Made by a program: the position numbers and the translations under genes | The notes under the pieces: model-generated | Seen by the model: the letters and a program-made list of their open reading frames with translations, nothing else | Told to the model about the DNA's origin: nothing | Databases searched by the model: none | Shown here: positions 48,219 to 60,806 of the stretch, one piece after another | Position numbering within the stretch: the first letter of the stretch is position 1 | Layout of the letters: every line of letters starts with the position of its first letter | Assembly (NCBI GenBank): GCA_963971285.1 | Contig: OZ020254.1 | Coordinates: 2,294,001 to 2,358,000, forward strand | Direction of reading: 5' to 3' | From: Astropecten irregularis | Taxonomy: Eukaryota; Echinodermata; Asteroidea; Paxillosida; Astropectinidae | DNA: 64,000 nt

Positions 48219-48595
48219 TTAAAGGTACAGTACTTGGTAACATACCCGAACAAATATGTTTTCAGATTTATGTATAACTTTCAGGGTATGAAGATGGTGA
48301 TGGTAGAAACATACCGTTCAAATATTTTTGCCTGAAATGGTGTATTTATCCAGAAATTAGTCAAAGAACGACCGAAAACAGTTTTGATCTCGGGGTATGG
48401 ATCAGAACCTTTTTTAAAGTTTTATTATAAAAAAATAAATGAGTTGTTTTTTTCCTGTTTTCTCGTGACCCGGATGTCCGAATGAGCTCATATTTTCACA
48501 GGTTTATCATTCTATACACATGATGGATCAGACAAAGTGTGAGTGCTGTTCTGTGACCTTTACCGATCAGGTATTATACCTTTAAGGTTCTCTGC
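48219..48595. mobile_element. TTAA-MITE family B, complete copy B4
   Basis: TTAAAGGTACAGTACTTGGT at the left, ACCGATCAGGTATTATACCT then TTAA at the right. Half of the interior (GGGTATGAAGATGGTGATGG, TATTTATCCAGAAATTAGT) is shared with family A. Confidence 0.78.
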
Positions 48596-49131
48596 TTCCC
48601 GTTGCTTTTAGGCCTAACCCTTCTCTAACATCCGATCCCCCCTCCCTCCGTGAAAGACATCTCAAGACATCCTCTCCCTTCCTGTTGTGTTACGTGGAAA
48701 ACGCACCGCGCTTTCACGGAAACTGAGCCGAGTGGCGCGGCAGCACAGCTACTTAAGATACCGGGCGAGCCTCAGCATTCTATCACCACAACGCGGCGGG
48801 TATAATGAGATTGGGGAGGGCATCAATGTTTGCTAGGCAAGGCTCGCAGAGCGATAACATTCGCAGGCCGGATGATGAGATGATGAAATTGACATCGACA
48901 GCAGCTGACTATGCTGCGAGCCCGTAGGTATAGCTTACAGCCGAGCGACTAATGGTGACCCCAAAGAGCGCCCTCTCTGTTGGCTCTTGCTACTAACCGC
49001 AAAGAGCGATAGAATAAATGTATGTCAGTTGGTGTCGACATTGCTTGGGACATACATGGAGAATCCTATGGGAACCGATGGATAATACCATGCAATTCCA
49101 TGGGAATGCTTAGGCAATCATTATGAGATTA
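48596..49131. other. No gene seen
   Basis: A G+C-rich patch at 48690-48900 has no supported frame. From 49050 short CCTATGGGAA-like units begin and continue beyond the I2 element. Confidence 0.35.
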
Positions 49132-49387
49132 TATACACAGATCCGACGGCGCGACCATGGAGGTAGGAAACCGCCATTACTGGTGTGTCCCCGCCCGTAT
49201 TTTGTCCGGCAACAAAATAATTTACGTCCGCTGCACTCTATAGTGCAGGGTGTATGTCCCCTAATCATGGGACATACACCCTGCAATAGAGTGCGGCGGG
49301 GCATAAATTCTGTTTTTGCCGGAAAAAAGGCAGGCGGGGACACTCCAGTAATGGCGGACAGTATAGTGCCGTCGGATCCGTCTATAG
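49132..49387. mobile_element. Foldback element family I, copy 2
   Basis: Better preserved copy. The central stem GTGCAGGGTGTATGTCCC / GGGACATACACCCTGCA has an 8-nt loop; the outer arms are GATCCGACGG / CCGTCGGATC. The whole element can fold on itself. Confidence 0.82.
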
Positions 49388-49620
49388 GGACCCTATGAAA
49401 ACCCATAGGAACTTCCCGGGGACCCTCATAAAGGAATTCAAACCGTAAAGAATCCCACGTGGTCTGTCTATGTCATGAATATCCGGCCCATATGAACATA
49501 CCCATGGAATTCCATAGGAACCCTGTGGAACCCTGTGGAAAATCCCATGGGTTTCCTCTGGGAATCCTATAGACATCCTATAGGAAATCCCATGGGAAAT
49601 CAAACGAACAATGAGAGACC
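49388..49620. repeat. Degenerate CCCATAGGAA-type repeats
   Basis: Many near-copies of short palindromic units such as CCCATGGGAA, CCTATAGGAA, CCATAGGAAC (also at 49050-49100 on the other side of I2). They show no regular period. Confidence 0.6.
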
Positions 49621-50195
49621 AAGGAACCCCAAGTAAGGAATCTTGTGGAAATAAAAAATGTAAATTTCATGAAAAACAAATTACATTAAAACACAAACAA
49701 AAACAATAAAAACCACAACAAACAACAACAGCAGTAAGCACATCGAGTTCAACATGGAATTTCATGTAAGTTTTTTTTTGCTAAAGTGCTACATCTTACT
49801 TTTTTCAGTTGATAGTTAACGATAGGGGCCTCCCCAGTGGGCAGTTCCCTCAAAAGACGTAAAACGTTAGAAAATAACACTACAATTTTAAAGATGAGTA
49901 AAAAAATTAATAAATAAACATCAACATCAACACATGTGTCTCCTTTTAGTGGCACGTGTCGTAATTTCAACGATGAAGATCACTCAGTGGCGCAAAAGCA
50001 TTAAAAGAGAAAAAAGGGGGAAATGTTACGCCTCCATGGCAACGCAGAATTGACGTCACAGATTGTGTAATCAGAAAAAGAGTGTTTCTTTGACCAAGCA
50101 AACCTTGCGGATCATATCAACACAATAATATTATGTACACTAGTTCTAGGGATATTACACTTTAGGCCGGGCGGGACGGGGTGTATGTACGCCTT

Positions 50196-50557
50196 TTAAA
50201 GGTAATATACTTTGGTTTTTATCAAAGAAATACAGATTCACGGGCAAAGATATCATGACAGATACAGTCACAGTCATCTGTGAAAATTTCAGTCCCACAC
50301 GGTGCCCGCTTTTTGAGAAAACGGTGAAAAACAGCCACCGTATTTCTTAAGTCTTTTCTCTTTTATTTTTGATCTTTTAAAAGATCAAAAAGATTTTAGT
50401 TCGTTATTTTACTAATTTCTGGATAAATAAACCATTTCAGGGGGGAAATGTTAACGGTATGTTTCTACCACCATCATCTTCATACCCTGTAAGTTATGGG
50501 TAAATATGTGAACATTTCTGTTTTGGTTTCTTACTAAAGTATGAATACTACCTTTAA
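50196..50557 (-). mobile_element. TTAA-MITE family A, copy A13
   Basis: Reverse copy; TTAAAGGTAATATACTTTGG at the left, AGTATGAATACTACCTTTAA at the right; central palindrome GATCTTTTAAAAGATC. Confidence 0.82.
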
Positions 50558-50906
50558 ATGCACGCTCGCGACTCGAGCCCTCCAGCTCACACGAAGAAGC
50601 CTATAACGCATGGTCGAATGTACAAACGATATTTTATTCACGACTTGGATGGCTAGGAATATACTTTGGGTTATATAATTAAAACAAAATGGCGAACACA
50701 ACAGAGGAAAACTCATTTTGTATAGTTGGGCAAGATTAGGGTACAAATATGGATATATCTTTTTAAAATGTTGAATTTGAGAGCAGAAAATCGACACGGG
50801 AAGAACAATCTCAGTTTATGTTATAGGCCTATACTCGCGGAGCAGCTCAATAAGAGAGTAAAAAAATCCATAAATTAATTAAATGTTTCATTGGTGAGGT
50901 GCCAAG

Positions 50907-51267
50907 TTAAAGGTAATAAATATCATACTTTGGTTTTTGTCAACGAAATACAGATTCATGTGCAAAAATATCAACGAAGATACCGAAACATTTATCTGGG
51001 ACATTTTCAGCCCCATACGGTGCTTACAATTTGAGAAAGCAGTGAAAAGCGGCCACATTATTTCTTAGTCTTTTCTCTTTTATTTTTTATCTTTAAAAGA
51101 TCCAAAAACAATTTCGGTTACTGGTTTTACTCTTTTCTGGATAAATACAGCATTTAAGGCAGAAAAATTGTAACGGTACATTTCTACCATCACCATCTTT
51201 ATACCCTGTAAGTTATAGGTAAATCTGTGAAGATTTCTGTTTCGGTATGCTACCAAAGTACCTTTAA
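50907..51267 (-). mobile_element. TTAA-MITE family A, copy A14
   Basis: Reverse copy; TTAAAGGTAATAAATATCAT at the left, CTACCAAAGTACCTTTAA at the right (short deletion in the right arm). Confidence 0.8.
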
Positions 51268-52004
51268 CGGTTTGTCGGGGTGCTGGGATGTTTGTTTGTT
51301 TGCTTATTGACTTTTATGGTGAAAATATTATTTCATATATTCGTTATTATCACGTGGGCTTTCCCATTAAACAAGTCGTCATGCAAAAATCTATATTTAC
51401 TTTAATACATAATAAACAAAATGTTGATAATCGTTTATTTGTGGAGGGCACATAACGACAAAATAAAGAAGAAAATGGAGAGCATCTAAACAGGTTAGTT
51501 GGCCGTAATATGCATTGGCGCCAAGCCGTAAATCATGTTTTTACAGCACGGGACCGCAGTGAAGTACACGCCTCGATGACTTAACCAAATCACCAGCAAG
51601 TTCCCACGCACACAAAATGTGATTGTAAATTGGCGCGCGCCTATTCTATGATACAAACAGCACCCATTCACACGTGGATAAATCGTTGGGTTGTTTTCCT
51701 ATTGGAAAAAGGAACGTGAATACGAAATGGAAATGCCTATAGGGAATGCAGAGTGCACCTTTCAGAGAATCTCGTTATGCCCTCCTTTAGGAAACAAAAA
51801 AACCTCGCGGTTATTTTCCTCTCCGTCCGATGGGCTGAAGTCATCCTTCAAACCCCTTAAAGATAGCGACTTGCCCGCCCTTTGCACACCCACACACCCA
51901 CGCTTCGTTCATCGAGGCGTGTTATCAGGTATAGACGAAAACCCAGCGGGGGAAAACTGGAAACCATTATCATGCTCGAGTGAAAATGTAATGTCTTTAC
52001 ACTC
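51268..52004. other. No confident gene
   Basis: A plus-strand frame of 110 codons at 51691-52023 runs into the H2 element. It has no recognisable domain or splice context. Confidence 0.3.
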
Positions 52005-52158
52005 CAGGGGCCGATTTCAATAACACTTTGCGATCATCGCTATGCCCAAATACATCGCTAAACAGAAAATTCCTACACAAAGTAGCGATCAATTTTCGGT
52101 TATGCGATGGATTTGGGCTTTACGATGATCGCAAAGCGTTAGTGAAATCGGCCCCTGG
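52005..52158. mobile_element. Foldback element family H, copy 2
   Basis: CAGGGGCCGATTTCAATAAC at the left, GTTAGTGAAATCGGCCCCTG at the right, with long inner arms (TTTGCGATCATCG / CGATGATCGCAAA). Confidence 0.82.
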
Positions 52159-52658
52159 TCATGGAAGTGAAATTGTGCGAGCCAGAAGAAAACGGGTTTA
52201 TATTGGAGATGGTTTTTTTTGGGGGGTACAATCAATGAAAGACCACACTCGACTACCATTTTGTTTTAAATCCAGACCAAGCGTACATTGGAAATGGTGG
52301 AACTGGAATTCTTAATGCACGGCCTACTTTACACAATCAAGTTCGTTCTGCATTTTGAATGGAGAGCTTTGTTATAATCAATTATTGTTAATATCAAGCA
52401 ATTTTGCCGCGCCGGGAGCGTCGGCGTTGAGGGCGATTTCAATTAGTTTTATAGAGTGAAATATTTAACTCTATGGTTAGTTTACAGATTGACGGGGTCT
52501 ACAGTGTGTTAGGTTTAAAATAGACGGACCGTCTATCAAGAGGTTGTGCTCATGAATTGAGTGTTTGCTAGATTGTACTGACGTGATTACAAATCAGGAA
52601 GACGTCTGGGTTCACGACCAATAGACAATATTATGAGATGCTCAATCATAGATATATA

Positions 52659-52783
52659 AGGGCATGTTTGTTTAACGCACAGGATCACGGATCTTGCTGA
52701 TCCGAATCCTAAGTTAGCGTATCCTGCATGGGACGTGCATCCGCAGATCTGTGATCCCGTGCGCGAAACAAACAAGCCCATGC
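52659..52783. mobile_element. Foldback element family P
   Basis: About 125 bp: GGGCATGTTTGTTTAACGCA and CAGGATCACGGATCT mirrored by AGATCTGTGATCCCGTGCGC and AAACAAACAAGCCCATGC. Confidence 0.72.
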
Positions 52784-53125
52784 GCTCAATGCTATAGTTA
52801 TTTTGCTACATGAGAGTAAATTTTCGCCCAACAGTCAAACGTCTTTTGTACATCAGCAAACGTCTGATTTGCTATGGGGCAGCCGTTAGCCATAGACCTT
52901 ATGACTTACGTTACCACAGCGCCATCTCATCATCTTAAAGGCAAAGTGATGCTGAAACGATAATGAAAACAAATGATCTCCATCGAAATCCATTAATGAA
53001 GGAGCTTAATCATGATGAAAGTGCACTCCCAGTCCCAGCCGAGTCATGCACGCACAGCACGCAGAATCATGGGCCAACGAGCTCGCTTCTTTTGACCCCT
53101 AGTCTAGAGGGCGCCCTCATAATAT

Positions 53126-53338
53126 AGGGCTATCACGAAATTAGGCCTGAGGGGATTTGCTACCGCTAGTTTGTGTCTTATAATGAAAATGAAAGGTTTG
53201 AGATACATGGCGATGCTGGAGCCTTTCTTTGGCTTTGTCATGTGGTCCAATCCAATTCTTTTCGTTTTGTGGGCCTAAAAATGGCGGTAGCAAATAAGTC
53301 CCAAGCCTAGCCTCAAGCCTGGTTTCGTAAAGGCCCTA
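53126..53338. mobile_element. MITE family E, copy 2
   Basis: Complete copy; AGGGCTATCACGAAATTAGG at the left, CTGGTTTCGTAAAGGCCCTA at the right, interior as at 1-216 (GCTGGAGCCTTTCTTTGGCT). Confidence 0.72.
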
Positions 53339-53356
53339 TACTTCATATAACTTTAT

Positions 53357-53724
53357 CTTAAATGTATATTACATGTACATGATTGGTAAAGGTCACAGAA
53401 CAGCACCCACTCTTCTGATCCAGCGTGTACATACAATGATTAACCTGAGAAAATTTGAGCTCAATCGGACATCTGATTCACGAGGAAAAAGCAAAACACT
53501 TTTATAATACCACACTTCAATTTTTCTTAGAAAACATAGGTTTTGATCTTACTCCAAGAACAAAAACGGTCTTTGTTTTTACTAATTTCTGGATAAATAC
53601 ACCATTTCAGGCAGAAGTATTTTAACGATATGTTTCTACCAGCACCATCTTCATACCAGAAAGTTAAACATAAATATGTGAACATTTCTGTTTGGGTATG
53701 TTACCAATCCTGTACTGGACTTTT
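53357..53724 (-). mobile_element. TTAA-MITE family B, copy B5
   Basis: ACATGATTGGTAAAGGTCAC near the left, TTACCAATCCTGTACTGGAC near the right; the right terminal bases have decayed. Confidence 0.65.
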
Positions 53725-54962
53725 GCACAAATAAAAAGACCGCGCATTGTGTTGGCAGTTGCAAGTGAAAACGACTTCCTTCGTGGGCAACTGTCTTTTT
53801 GACGTACGGACCTAATGGCAGCGACGTGGCGACCTTTTGACAAGCTGAAGATTTGACAAACAAGCAAGACCAAACTGAATTGTAAAAGCCAAGTCCATTC
53901 CCGTCCATGCTGACTTGTCTGTCATCAAAATGAGATTATACAATATACACAGACACACACGCCCACCGTCTTGTGTACACCTACATCGCGTGAGTCCTAT
54001 CGTCTCGCAATAATTCAGGTTTCTGCATCGGATGGATGCCAGCGGTGAGGTTTGCCCACAAACAACAAACAAGAAACATCTGAGAGTGCAAGATGGGGAT
54101 TATGTTAAACCATTATTTTGTGTGTTTAAGCTAATCAATCTTAGCTTATAGGAGACTCAGTAAGCCATCGTTTCGTCAATTTTGGTGATTATTTAGATTA
54201 TCTCTTCGTTCATTTCCACGTTGTCATCCTTTTAATGTAGGCTATTCTACGAATACGCATGACGTTCCCTACATCGCAGACTAAAATTTGATATTTTAAT
54301 CTACCGTCAAATCGGGTCCTAAATACCGGGTAATGCGTCTTTAACTAGCTGAAATACGCACGGATTTTACCTTCTGAGTCGGATTACATCGCAATCCGGA
54401 AACATCATCCTGGAAGCTCCGGTCGCCCTGCGGCGGCTCTTGGACTGGGGGGATCTAGTATTCTACAAAGTTCAGTTCATACATGGCGTTAGGCAGCTGG
54501 GAACGTCCGATTGATGGTGGATCAGTTCTCGGAATGAGACGAAAATAAAAGGTGGTTGCCGTGCCGTGGGGAGACCGAACTATGCCCAAGGATCCCTCGC
54601 CACAATAGACGTGTTTCATCAGTGAAGGAAAGAAAACATAAATCTGCGATAATCACCACAACCTTCCGGATCAAGAGACATAATTTGCGTTAATTGCCCG
54701 GGGGGTCTTAATAATACAGTAGAGGCATAAATAGATTATAATAATATCATATAATTCCATCATTATAACTTAGGCTTCGTGGGGAATCATAGGAACAAAA
54801 AAAATGGTTATTTTTGCCTGAAATTAATCCCTGTCTCAAAGCAGTATATTAATTTGGAAAAGAGAATAGTATAGTTCCACTTCCTTTCCCAGAATCCAAA
54901 ATAAACGGATTTCGAGTAATTATCTAGACTCACGGATGGATGGCAATAATTAAGGGACATAC

Positions 54963-55000
54963 CACGCAGTTATTAGTACGCGCGTACTAATAACTGCGTG
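54963..55000. repeat. Perfect 38-bp palindrome
   Basis: Each half reads CACGCAGTTATTAGTACGC toward the centre, with no spacer and no mismatch over 19 bp. It could extrude as a cruciform. Confidence 0.95.
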
Positions 55001-55220
55001 TATGTATACGCATTACAAAATTATTTTATTAAACTACCTGGGGAGTATACAGCCCCGGTTACCATGAACTGAGGCTAGTATTAAACCACACAACCATCTG
55101 TACCCTTACAGGTACACATTTACACATGGGTGAAGAGGAGCAATATGTGACAAAGCGTCTTGCTCAAGGACGCAAGCAACTCTAGCCCATGGCTGGTTCG
55201 AATCCACAACAGGGTCACGC

Positions 55221-55280
55221 CAGGGACCAATTTCATAGAGCTGTTTAAGCATCAAAATTTGCTTTAGCACCAAAATCCTT
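55221..55280. mobile_element. MITE family F, fragment F4
   Basis: CAGGGACCAATTTCATAGAG then CTGTTTAAGCATCAAAA; only one end remains. Confidence 0.55.
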
Positions 55281-55924
55281 GTTAAATAGAGAAAATCTTA
55301 CAATTTTTTTTTGTCGTAAGGTGTGCGAAATATCTTCTTTCTCCATTTTATCGGTTAGATTTGTTCCAGTCCTTTCGCACAAATCCGGAAACCTCATGTC
55401 TGTATAAAGTATCCACACTTTCAATGAACAGACAAAACGCTTCCATCTTTGAGAAAAAAAAGGTTAGAAAAAACCCGCGGGCGCACTTTATTGTTTCGTT
55501 TGGTTTGCACACCTCGCAAACCTTTAAATGTAAAGGAAATATTCTGGAATTGATTTTCCATCAACACTCAACTGAGCCTGCTATTTGGTCGGGTGCTGGA
55601 TGAGCAAAGAAACCGTGCTCTTCAAGGGCAAGAGCCGATGTTTCATAGAAATAGAGACCGTGTATAATGGTTAAACCGTAGACGGATTGGAAAGGGAGTA
55701 AAACCTGAGCAAGGCAAGCTCCGGTTACGCCTTGACTCGATTTCACCGCTGCATATACGGCAGCAACCCGTCTCATACATTATACTGCACTACACAATGC
55801 AAATACTTGCGCACTTTATGGGCTACTTTGGGAATGATTTGCGAAAGCATTTTTAAAAAGGGCAGGCTTAACTCTCAATAACATCCCAAAGTAGCAGAAT
55901 TGGTGAAAGAAAATCAGAGACATA

Positions 55925-56250
55925 AAAAAGGTAGTATCATACTTTGGTAAGAAACCAGAACAGAAATGTTCACAGATTTATGTATAATAACAGGGTATGA
56001 AGATGGTGGTGGTAGAAACATACCGTTAGAATTTTTCCGCCTGAAAATGGTGTATTTATCCAGATATTAGTAAAACAACGACCGGAAATCTTTTTGATCT
56101 TTTAAAAGATTAAAAATAAAAGAGAAAATACTGTGGCCTTTTTCACTGTTTTCTCAAAAGGTAGGCACCGTATGGGATAGATGACTGTTGCTGTATCTGT
56201 CTTGATATTTTTGCCCATGAATCTGTATTTCTTTGATAAAAACCTTTATA
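55925..56250 (+). mobile_element. TTAA-MITE family A, copy A15
   Basis: AAAAAGGTAGTATCATACTT at the left; the right end is shortened (GATAAAAACCTTTATA). Interior typical. Confidence 0.75.
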
Positions 56251-57091
56251 CGTGATGCATCTGATGCATCTGTGCGCCAATAAATCAACTTATAGAAGCC
56301 TAATTTCTGCCACCATCAAAAGTGTATACAGATCAAACATTAAAACAAAACGCCCACGAAATCAGAGAAATTAATGTATACATGCACGGCAGTGAATGTC
56401 GATCTGCCCCACTGTGTGAATAGCGAGTACCGCTGTGATATATGCTCGAGGTGTACAGCAACGCCCATTACTATACTGCATTAATTCGCACGTATACCTG
56501 CGGTATATACGACGGGCAAAACTGATGTCTTCACTCGCTGCCTGCTAGCTGCATCCCTGAAGAGTTGCCTCGAAACGGCAAAGAAGAAAAAAGACCTTCT
56601 TGCGAAAAGATCAAGTCGTTTATTCTTTGAGTAAAGCCTTGCCTCCGAGTCAAAGCCCCCCGGTGAGCAAGCCGGCCGTGTCACGCTGATTGATGGAGTA
56701 TATACCGTGGATATACTTATAATATCACCGTGACTTTTTTTGCTCCTTCTCAGGCACGCAATGCAAGAGTATACTAAAAAAAAGAATCATTCAGCAAAAT
56801 AGCTTTCACCTCTAACCACTGGCCTGCCTCCTGCGACACGAAACGAAGACTAAGGTCCAGTTTCAAACCCGAGAGGGCGCGTTAATGTCTGCCATATTTG
56901 TGGTAAAAAAAAACAGTATGAAAATCATTCCAAAGGTCACTCCGTAAACATGTATTAAACTCGTGAAATTTGAAATGATTGATTTCAATACATTTGCATA
57001 TTTTCATAATTCAAAATAATAATAGATTCATGGATCTTTTGTTTGACTCTCGGGATGTGGCGTCCGAAACGGTATGCCTAATTGACTAATC
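56251..57091. other. No gene seen
   Basis: No repeat or coding signal recognised apart from one AGAGGGCG motif at 56872-56879. Confidence 0.4.
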
Positions 57092-57428
57092 TAAACAGAT
57101 TTATCTATAACTTACAGGGTATAAAGATGGTGATAGTAGAAACATATCGTACAGGTTTTTCTGCCTGAAATGCTGGATTTATTCAGGAATAAGTAAAACC
57201 AGTGACCAAAGTCAATTTTTTTATCTTTGGAAGATCAAAAATAACGGTGAAAAGATTTTTAAAATACCCCAGGCGTTTTTCACTGTTTTCTCAAAAAGTG
57301 GGCACCGTATGGGACTGAAATTTGCACAGATGACTGTTACTGTATCTGTCTTGATATTTTTGCCCATACAGATTCATGGGCCATGAATCTGCATTTTGTA
57401 TGACAAAAACTATGAAATTACCTTTTAA
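57092..57428 (+). mobile_element. TTAA-MITE family A, copy A16
   Basis: Left terminal repeat lost; begins ACAGATTTATCTATAACTTA and ends CCTTTTAA. The ATGAATCTG block near the right is partly duplicated in inverted form (57367-57394). Confidence 0.68.
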
Positions 57429-59109
57429 GAATAATGGTGACATCATGTGAAAGTTTGACGTGGAATCTACATCTAAAAGGGGCAAGATGCACTGTTATGT
57501 TCGTGGTTTGCATTATGGATTCAAGTCAAAGGCGCGGTAGGTTTCATTCCTGTCCAAGACGACCTACTACAACGACAACACGTCTCTATACACGCACACG
57601 CCAGACAATTATTTAGATGTTTTAGATGTAATCGTATCTTGTCCGAAGAAGAAGACGAAAGAAAAAAAAACCAAGTCCATACACAGCACAGCAGGTAACC
57701 GCTGTGGTCTCCAGTGATCACGCCAAGTAACCAGACACTTACACGGGCTTTTTGCTCCCATCCTAATCGTTTTACAAGCACGGTCTGAAATTACTCTTCC
57801 GAAGGACCTTGGTGGGCCCGTCTCATCAGAGCTCAAGATGTGTCGCGGCCTGCGTCCGGAGGATGCACTGGCGGTGCAATTGGGAGAGGGCGCTATTTTT
57901 TAATGGCCCAGCAAGTGGCAATCTCTTTGAGAGGGTGGGGGGGGGGACGTGGGGGTGGGGACGTCACTGTGGCTGCAGGAATTCCAGGCCATGTACTCTT
58001 GAGTCGCTTCGCACTCGCTGCATGGATTCGAAATGCTGATAAATAGTGCTTGGCTATATCGTATGTCACTCCTTATCGCCCGAGCAAGGGTCTTGCAAAG
58101 AATGCCACTAGACGAGGTCATTATTAAAGACTCCTGAACGGTGCATGACGATACTGAACATCAAGTTCAAGCGAAGTTTCGGCTTCTCTGATCAGCACAC
58201 GATCCAGGAGAAGAAGGAAAGACACTACGCACGGAACAGCTGGCATCAAGTCTTCACCTCTATTATGCCAAGACTTGTTGGCTAAGAGACTTGAAGACTC
58301 GAAGTCAATCACCGCAGCAAACATAACGATTATCATGCTAACCATCAACATAGGACTACACGTTATGCTGTCAACATTACTCATCAGCTGTCCTATCACT
58401 GCTACCAACAACCCTTCCTCACCTCCTGGTCACTGCCCTTTACACAACAACACGATCGTAAAAACCAATCCTTAAAGAAAAATGCAAACTCATATAGATT
58501 CGTTAAATAAGGAAAGGTTGTCATCTCAAAATGTTTATCTTATACAGCCCACGTACGCGAGTGTGTATGTTATCTCTCTGATAATCACCATAAGTGATAT
58601 ATTGCAGTTTCTCGCTAAAATACACGACCTATACAGTTAAAAAGGCGACAGTGTAATTAGCATTGGAGATAGTGAAAATTGATCTTAAACACCATCCGGT
58701 CCTTTATAGCTAACTACTCAGTGATGTTACATAGCGTCAAAAGCTCTTTTTAACATTACAACAAGCCTCCCAGTGGCATGAGTTTGCAGTTTCCATTATG
58801 CTGGAGCATTCCAAGTCCTGGGTGTAGATAAGATATCTACCGCGGGGAGCTCTTATTCTTCACTCCTTGGTCGAGCTAAGCAAACACGGTACATGTATAT
58901 GGCTCCATCTTCCATCCAGCCCACGCACCAGAGTGGCTTAAATCACTGTGTTATCAACTCAATGGCATCAGCAACCCCCAAGCGTGGCTGCTGTGTGAAG
59001 ATGGCCACCCATAGGAAGAGCTCACAGGAAGAGGAATCTAAATCGGCCATACGATAAGAGCATCACCACACCCTCCCCTAGGTGTCGATTATGTTGACAT
59101 TATTTTATA
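57429..59109. other. No gene seen
   Basis: Overlapping short frames on both strands at 57434-58475. A G-rich patch is at 57939-57961. Nothing with splice or domain support. Confidence 0.4.
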
Positions 59110-59464
59110 CTTAAAGGTAGTACCATACTTTGTTTTGTTATTTTCAAACAAATACAGATTCATGGGCTTCAAAATATCAGGGCAGATACAATAACAGTCA
59201 TCTGTGAAATTTTCAGTCCCAAACGGTGCCGACTTTTTGAGAAAACAGTGAAAAACGCACACAGTATTTCTTATTTCTTATTTTTTGTTTTGGTCATTGG
59301 TTTCATTTACTCTTTTCTCGAGAAATACAGCATTTTAGGCAAAATATTTTAACGGTATGTTTCTACCATCTTTATATTGTAAATATATTATACTGTATTA
59401 GTTATAGATAAATCTGTGAAAATGTCTGTTTCGGTATGCTACTATAGTATGATACTACCTTTAA
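59110..59464 (-). mobile_element. TTAA-MITE family A, copy A17
   Basis: Reverse copy with both ends: TTAAAGGTAGTACCATACTT and AGTATGATACTACCTTTAA. Confidence 0.82.
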
Positions 59465-59542
59465 AGCTAACGACAAAAACCTGTAAGAAACGAGTGTTCG
59501 TTTTCTAGCTATACCCTGATGTGTCTATGGTGTTAGTTTAGT

Positions 59543-59916
59543 TTAAAGGGATGGTACAGAATAGGTTAGACAAAATACACTTCAAGACCACAGATTCACA
59601 TAAAACTTACACAGTATACTGGTGATGATGGGAGAAAACATCCCATGAAATGTTTTTGTCTGAAATGCTATATTCGTTGAGAAATAAATGAAACTATTCT
59701 CCGATTGGAATAAATCGCTTCGAAGCGTTTTATTATGAACGCATGGTATCGTTGAAATGTGTAAACGGGTTTTCACTATTTTCTCGTGACCCAGATGGCT
59801 GATTGACCTCAAACTTCTACAGGTTTGTCAGTTAAGGTATATGATGGATTACATAATGTGCTTTCACTGTCAGCAACGGTTTTGTTGCATAAACCAGTTC
59901 TGTACCATCCCTTTAA
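59543..59916 (+). mobile_element. TTAA-MITE family C
   Basis: Terminal repeats TTAAAGGGATGGTACAGAA and TTCTGTACCATCCCTTTAA are perfect inverses. The interior is a diverged relative of families A and B (ACAGATTCACATAAAACTTA, GTCTGAAATGCTATATTC, TTCTCGTGACCCAGATGGC). Confidence 0.85.
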
Positions 59917-60644
59917 CAAGACTTACTGCAATAGGATGTCCGTAAAACATCTTAATTGATGATATTTTCGACAGTCGCGCGTGCCGCGTTTCTGTCTAGC
60001 ATCGATTTACCACGACCCTGCTGGGATATCAACCGTCCACTGGGCCGTTTAAATTGCTAGTTTATTCAGCACTTTTTCTTCACTCCACAAATCAGCATCA
60101 CAGTCAAGAAGACACGAGATTTCTTATATACTATACAATGTCTTCCTGACAAGGAAGAAAGAAGAAGAAAAAATATCGTCCTTGGTTTATTTACATAATT
60201 TCTTTAGCGATGTCCCCTCGTCCCGGCGGGTGCTAAATGCCAGCAGGCTCGAGTTTCTGTCCAGGATAAGAGGGAAAAGCCGAGTCGACTTTCGCTTTTT
60301 TTTTATGGTCAAGCTTAATTGAAATTCCCTTGAAAGTCCTCTGCTGCCTTTGCCGGCTCAAGCGTATAAAAGGAAGAAGGTTGTAGATCTTTGCTGTTCA
60401 GAACTGTGTCAGTGCTATGTATATAGCCAAGTGCAGTCATGGAAAAGAAATACGGGGTCCACCATAATAAGGACTCGTGGAACAACAACGGCATGGAATA
60501 GCCTGTGATGTTATCAAAAGGGAGCATGGGAAATCATAAAGGTTTAAAATGAAGAGGATTACCGGTTAAGTCTGTGTACTTTAGGAGTCGGTCGTTCCAG
60601 TGATGGTTTTGACCGCAGTTTGGTCAGACAGAGTAAACGACACG

Positions 60645-60780
60645 TTAAAGGTAGTATCATACTTAGTTAGCATACCAAAACAGAAATCTTCACAGATTTA
60701 CATATAACTTGAGGTATAAAGATGGTGATGGGAGAAATATACTGTTTCTCCCAGAAACGAAAAAAGATCAAATAAACGCC
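60645..60780 (+). mobile_element. TTAA-MITE family A, truncated copy A18
   Basis: Left end TTAAAGGTAGTATCATACTT and about 100 bp of the interior; then interrupted, with LINE-derived sequence just beyond. Confidence 0.7.
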
Positions 60781-60806
60781 AATGAAAAAAGTACCAATAT
60801 TTAACG

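Larger units (their letters stand above)
53725..55924. other. No gene seen
   Basis: A+T-rich with a perfect 38-bp palindrome at 54963-55000 and a fragment of family F at 55221-55280. The minus-strand frames at 53651-54072 overlap B5 and each other and are not credible genes. Confidence 0.4.
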
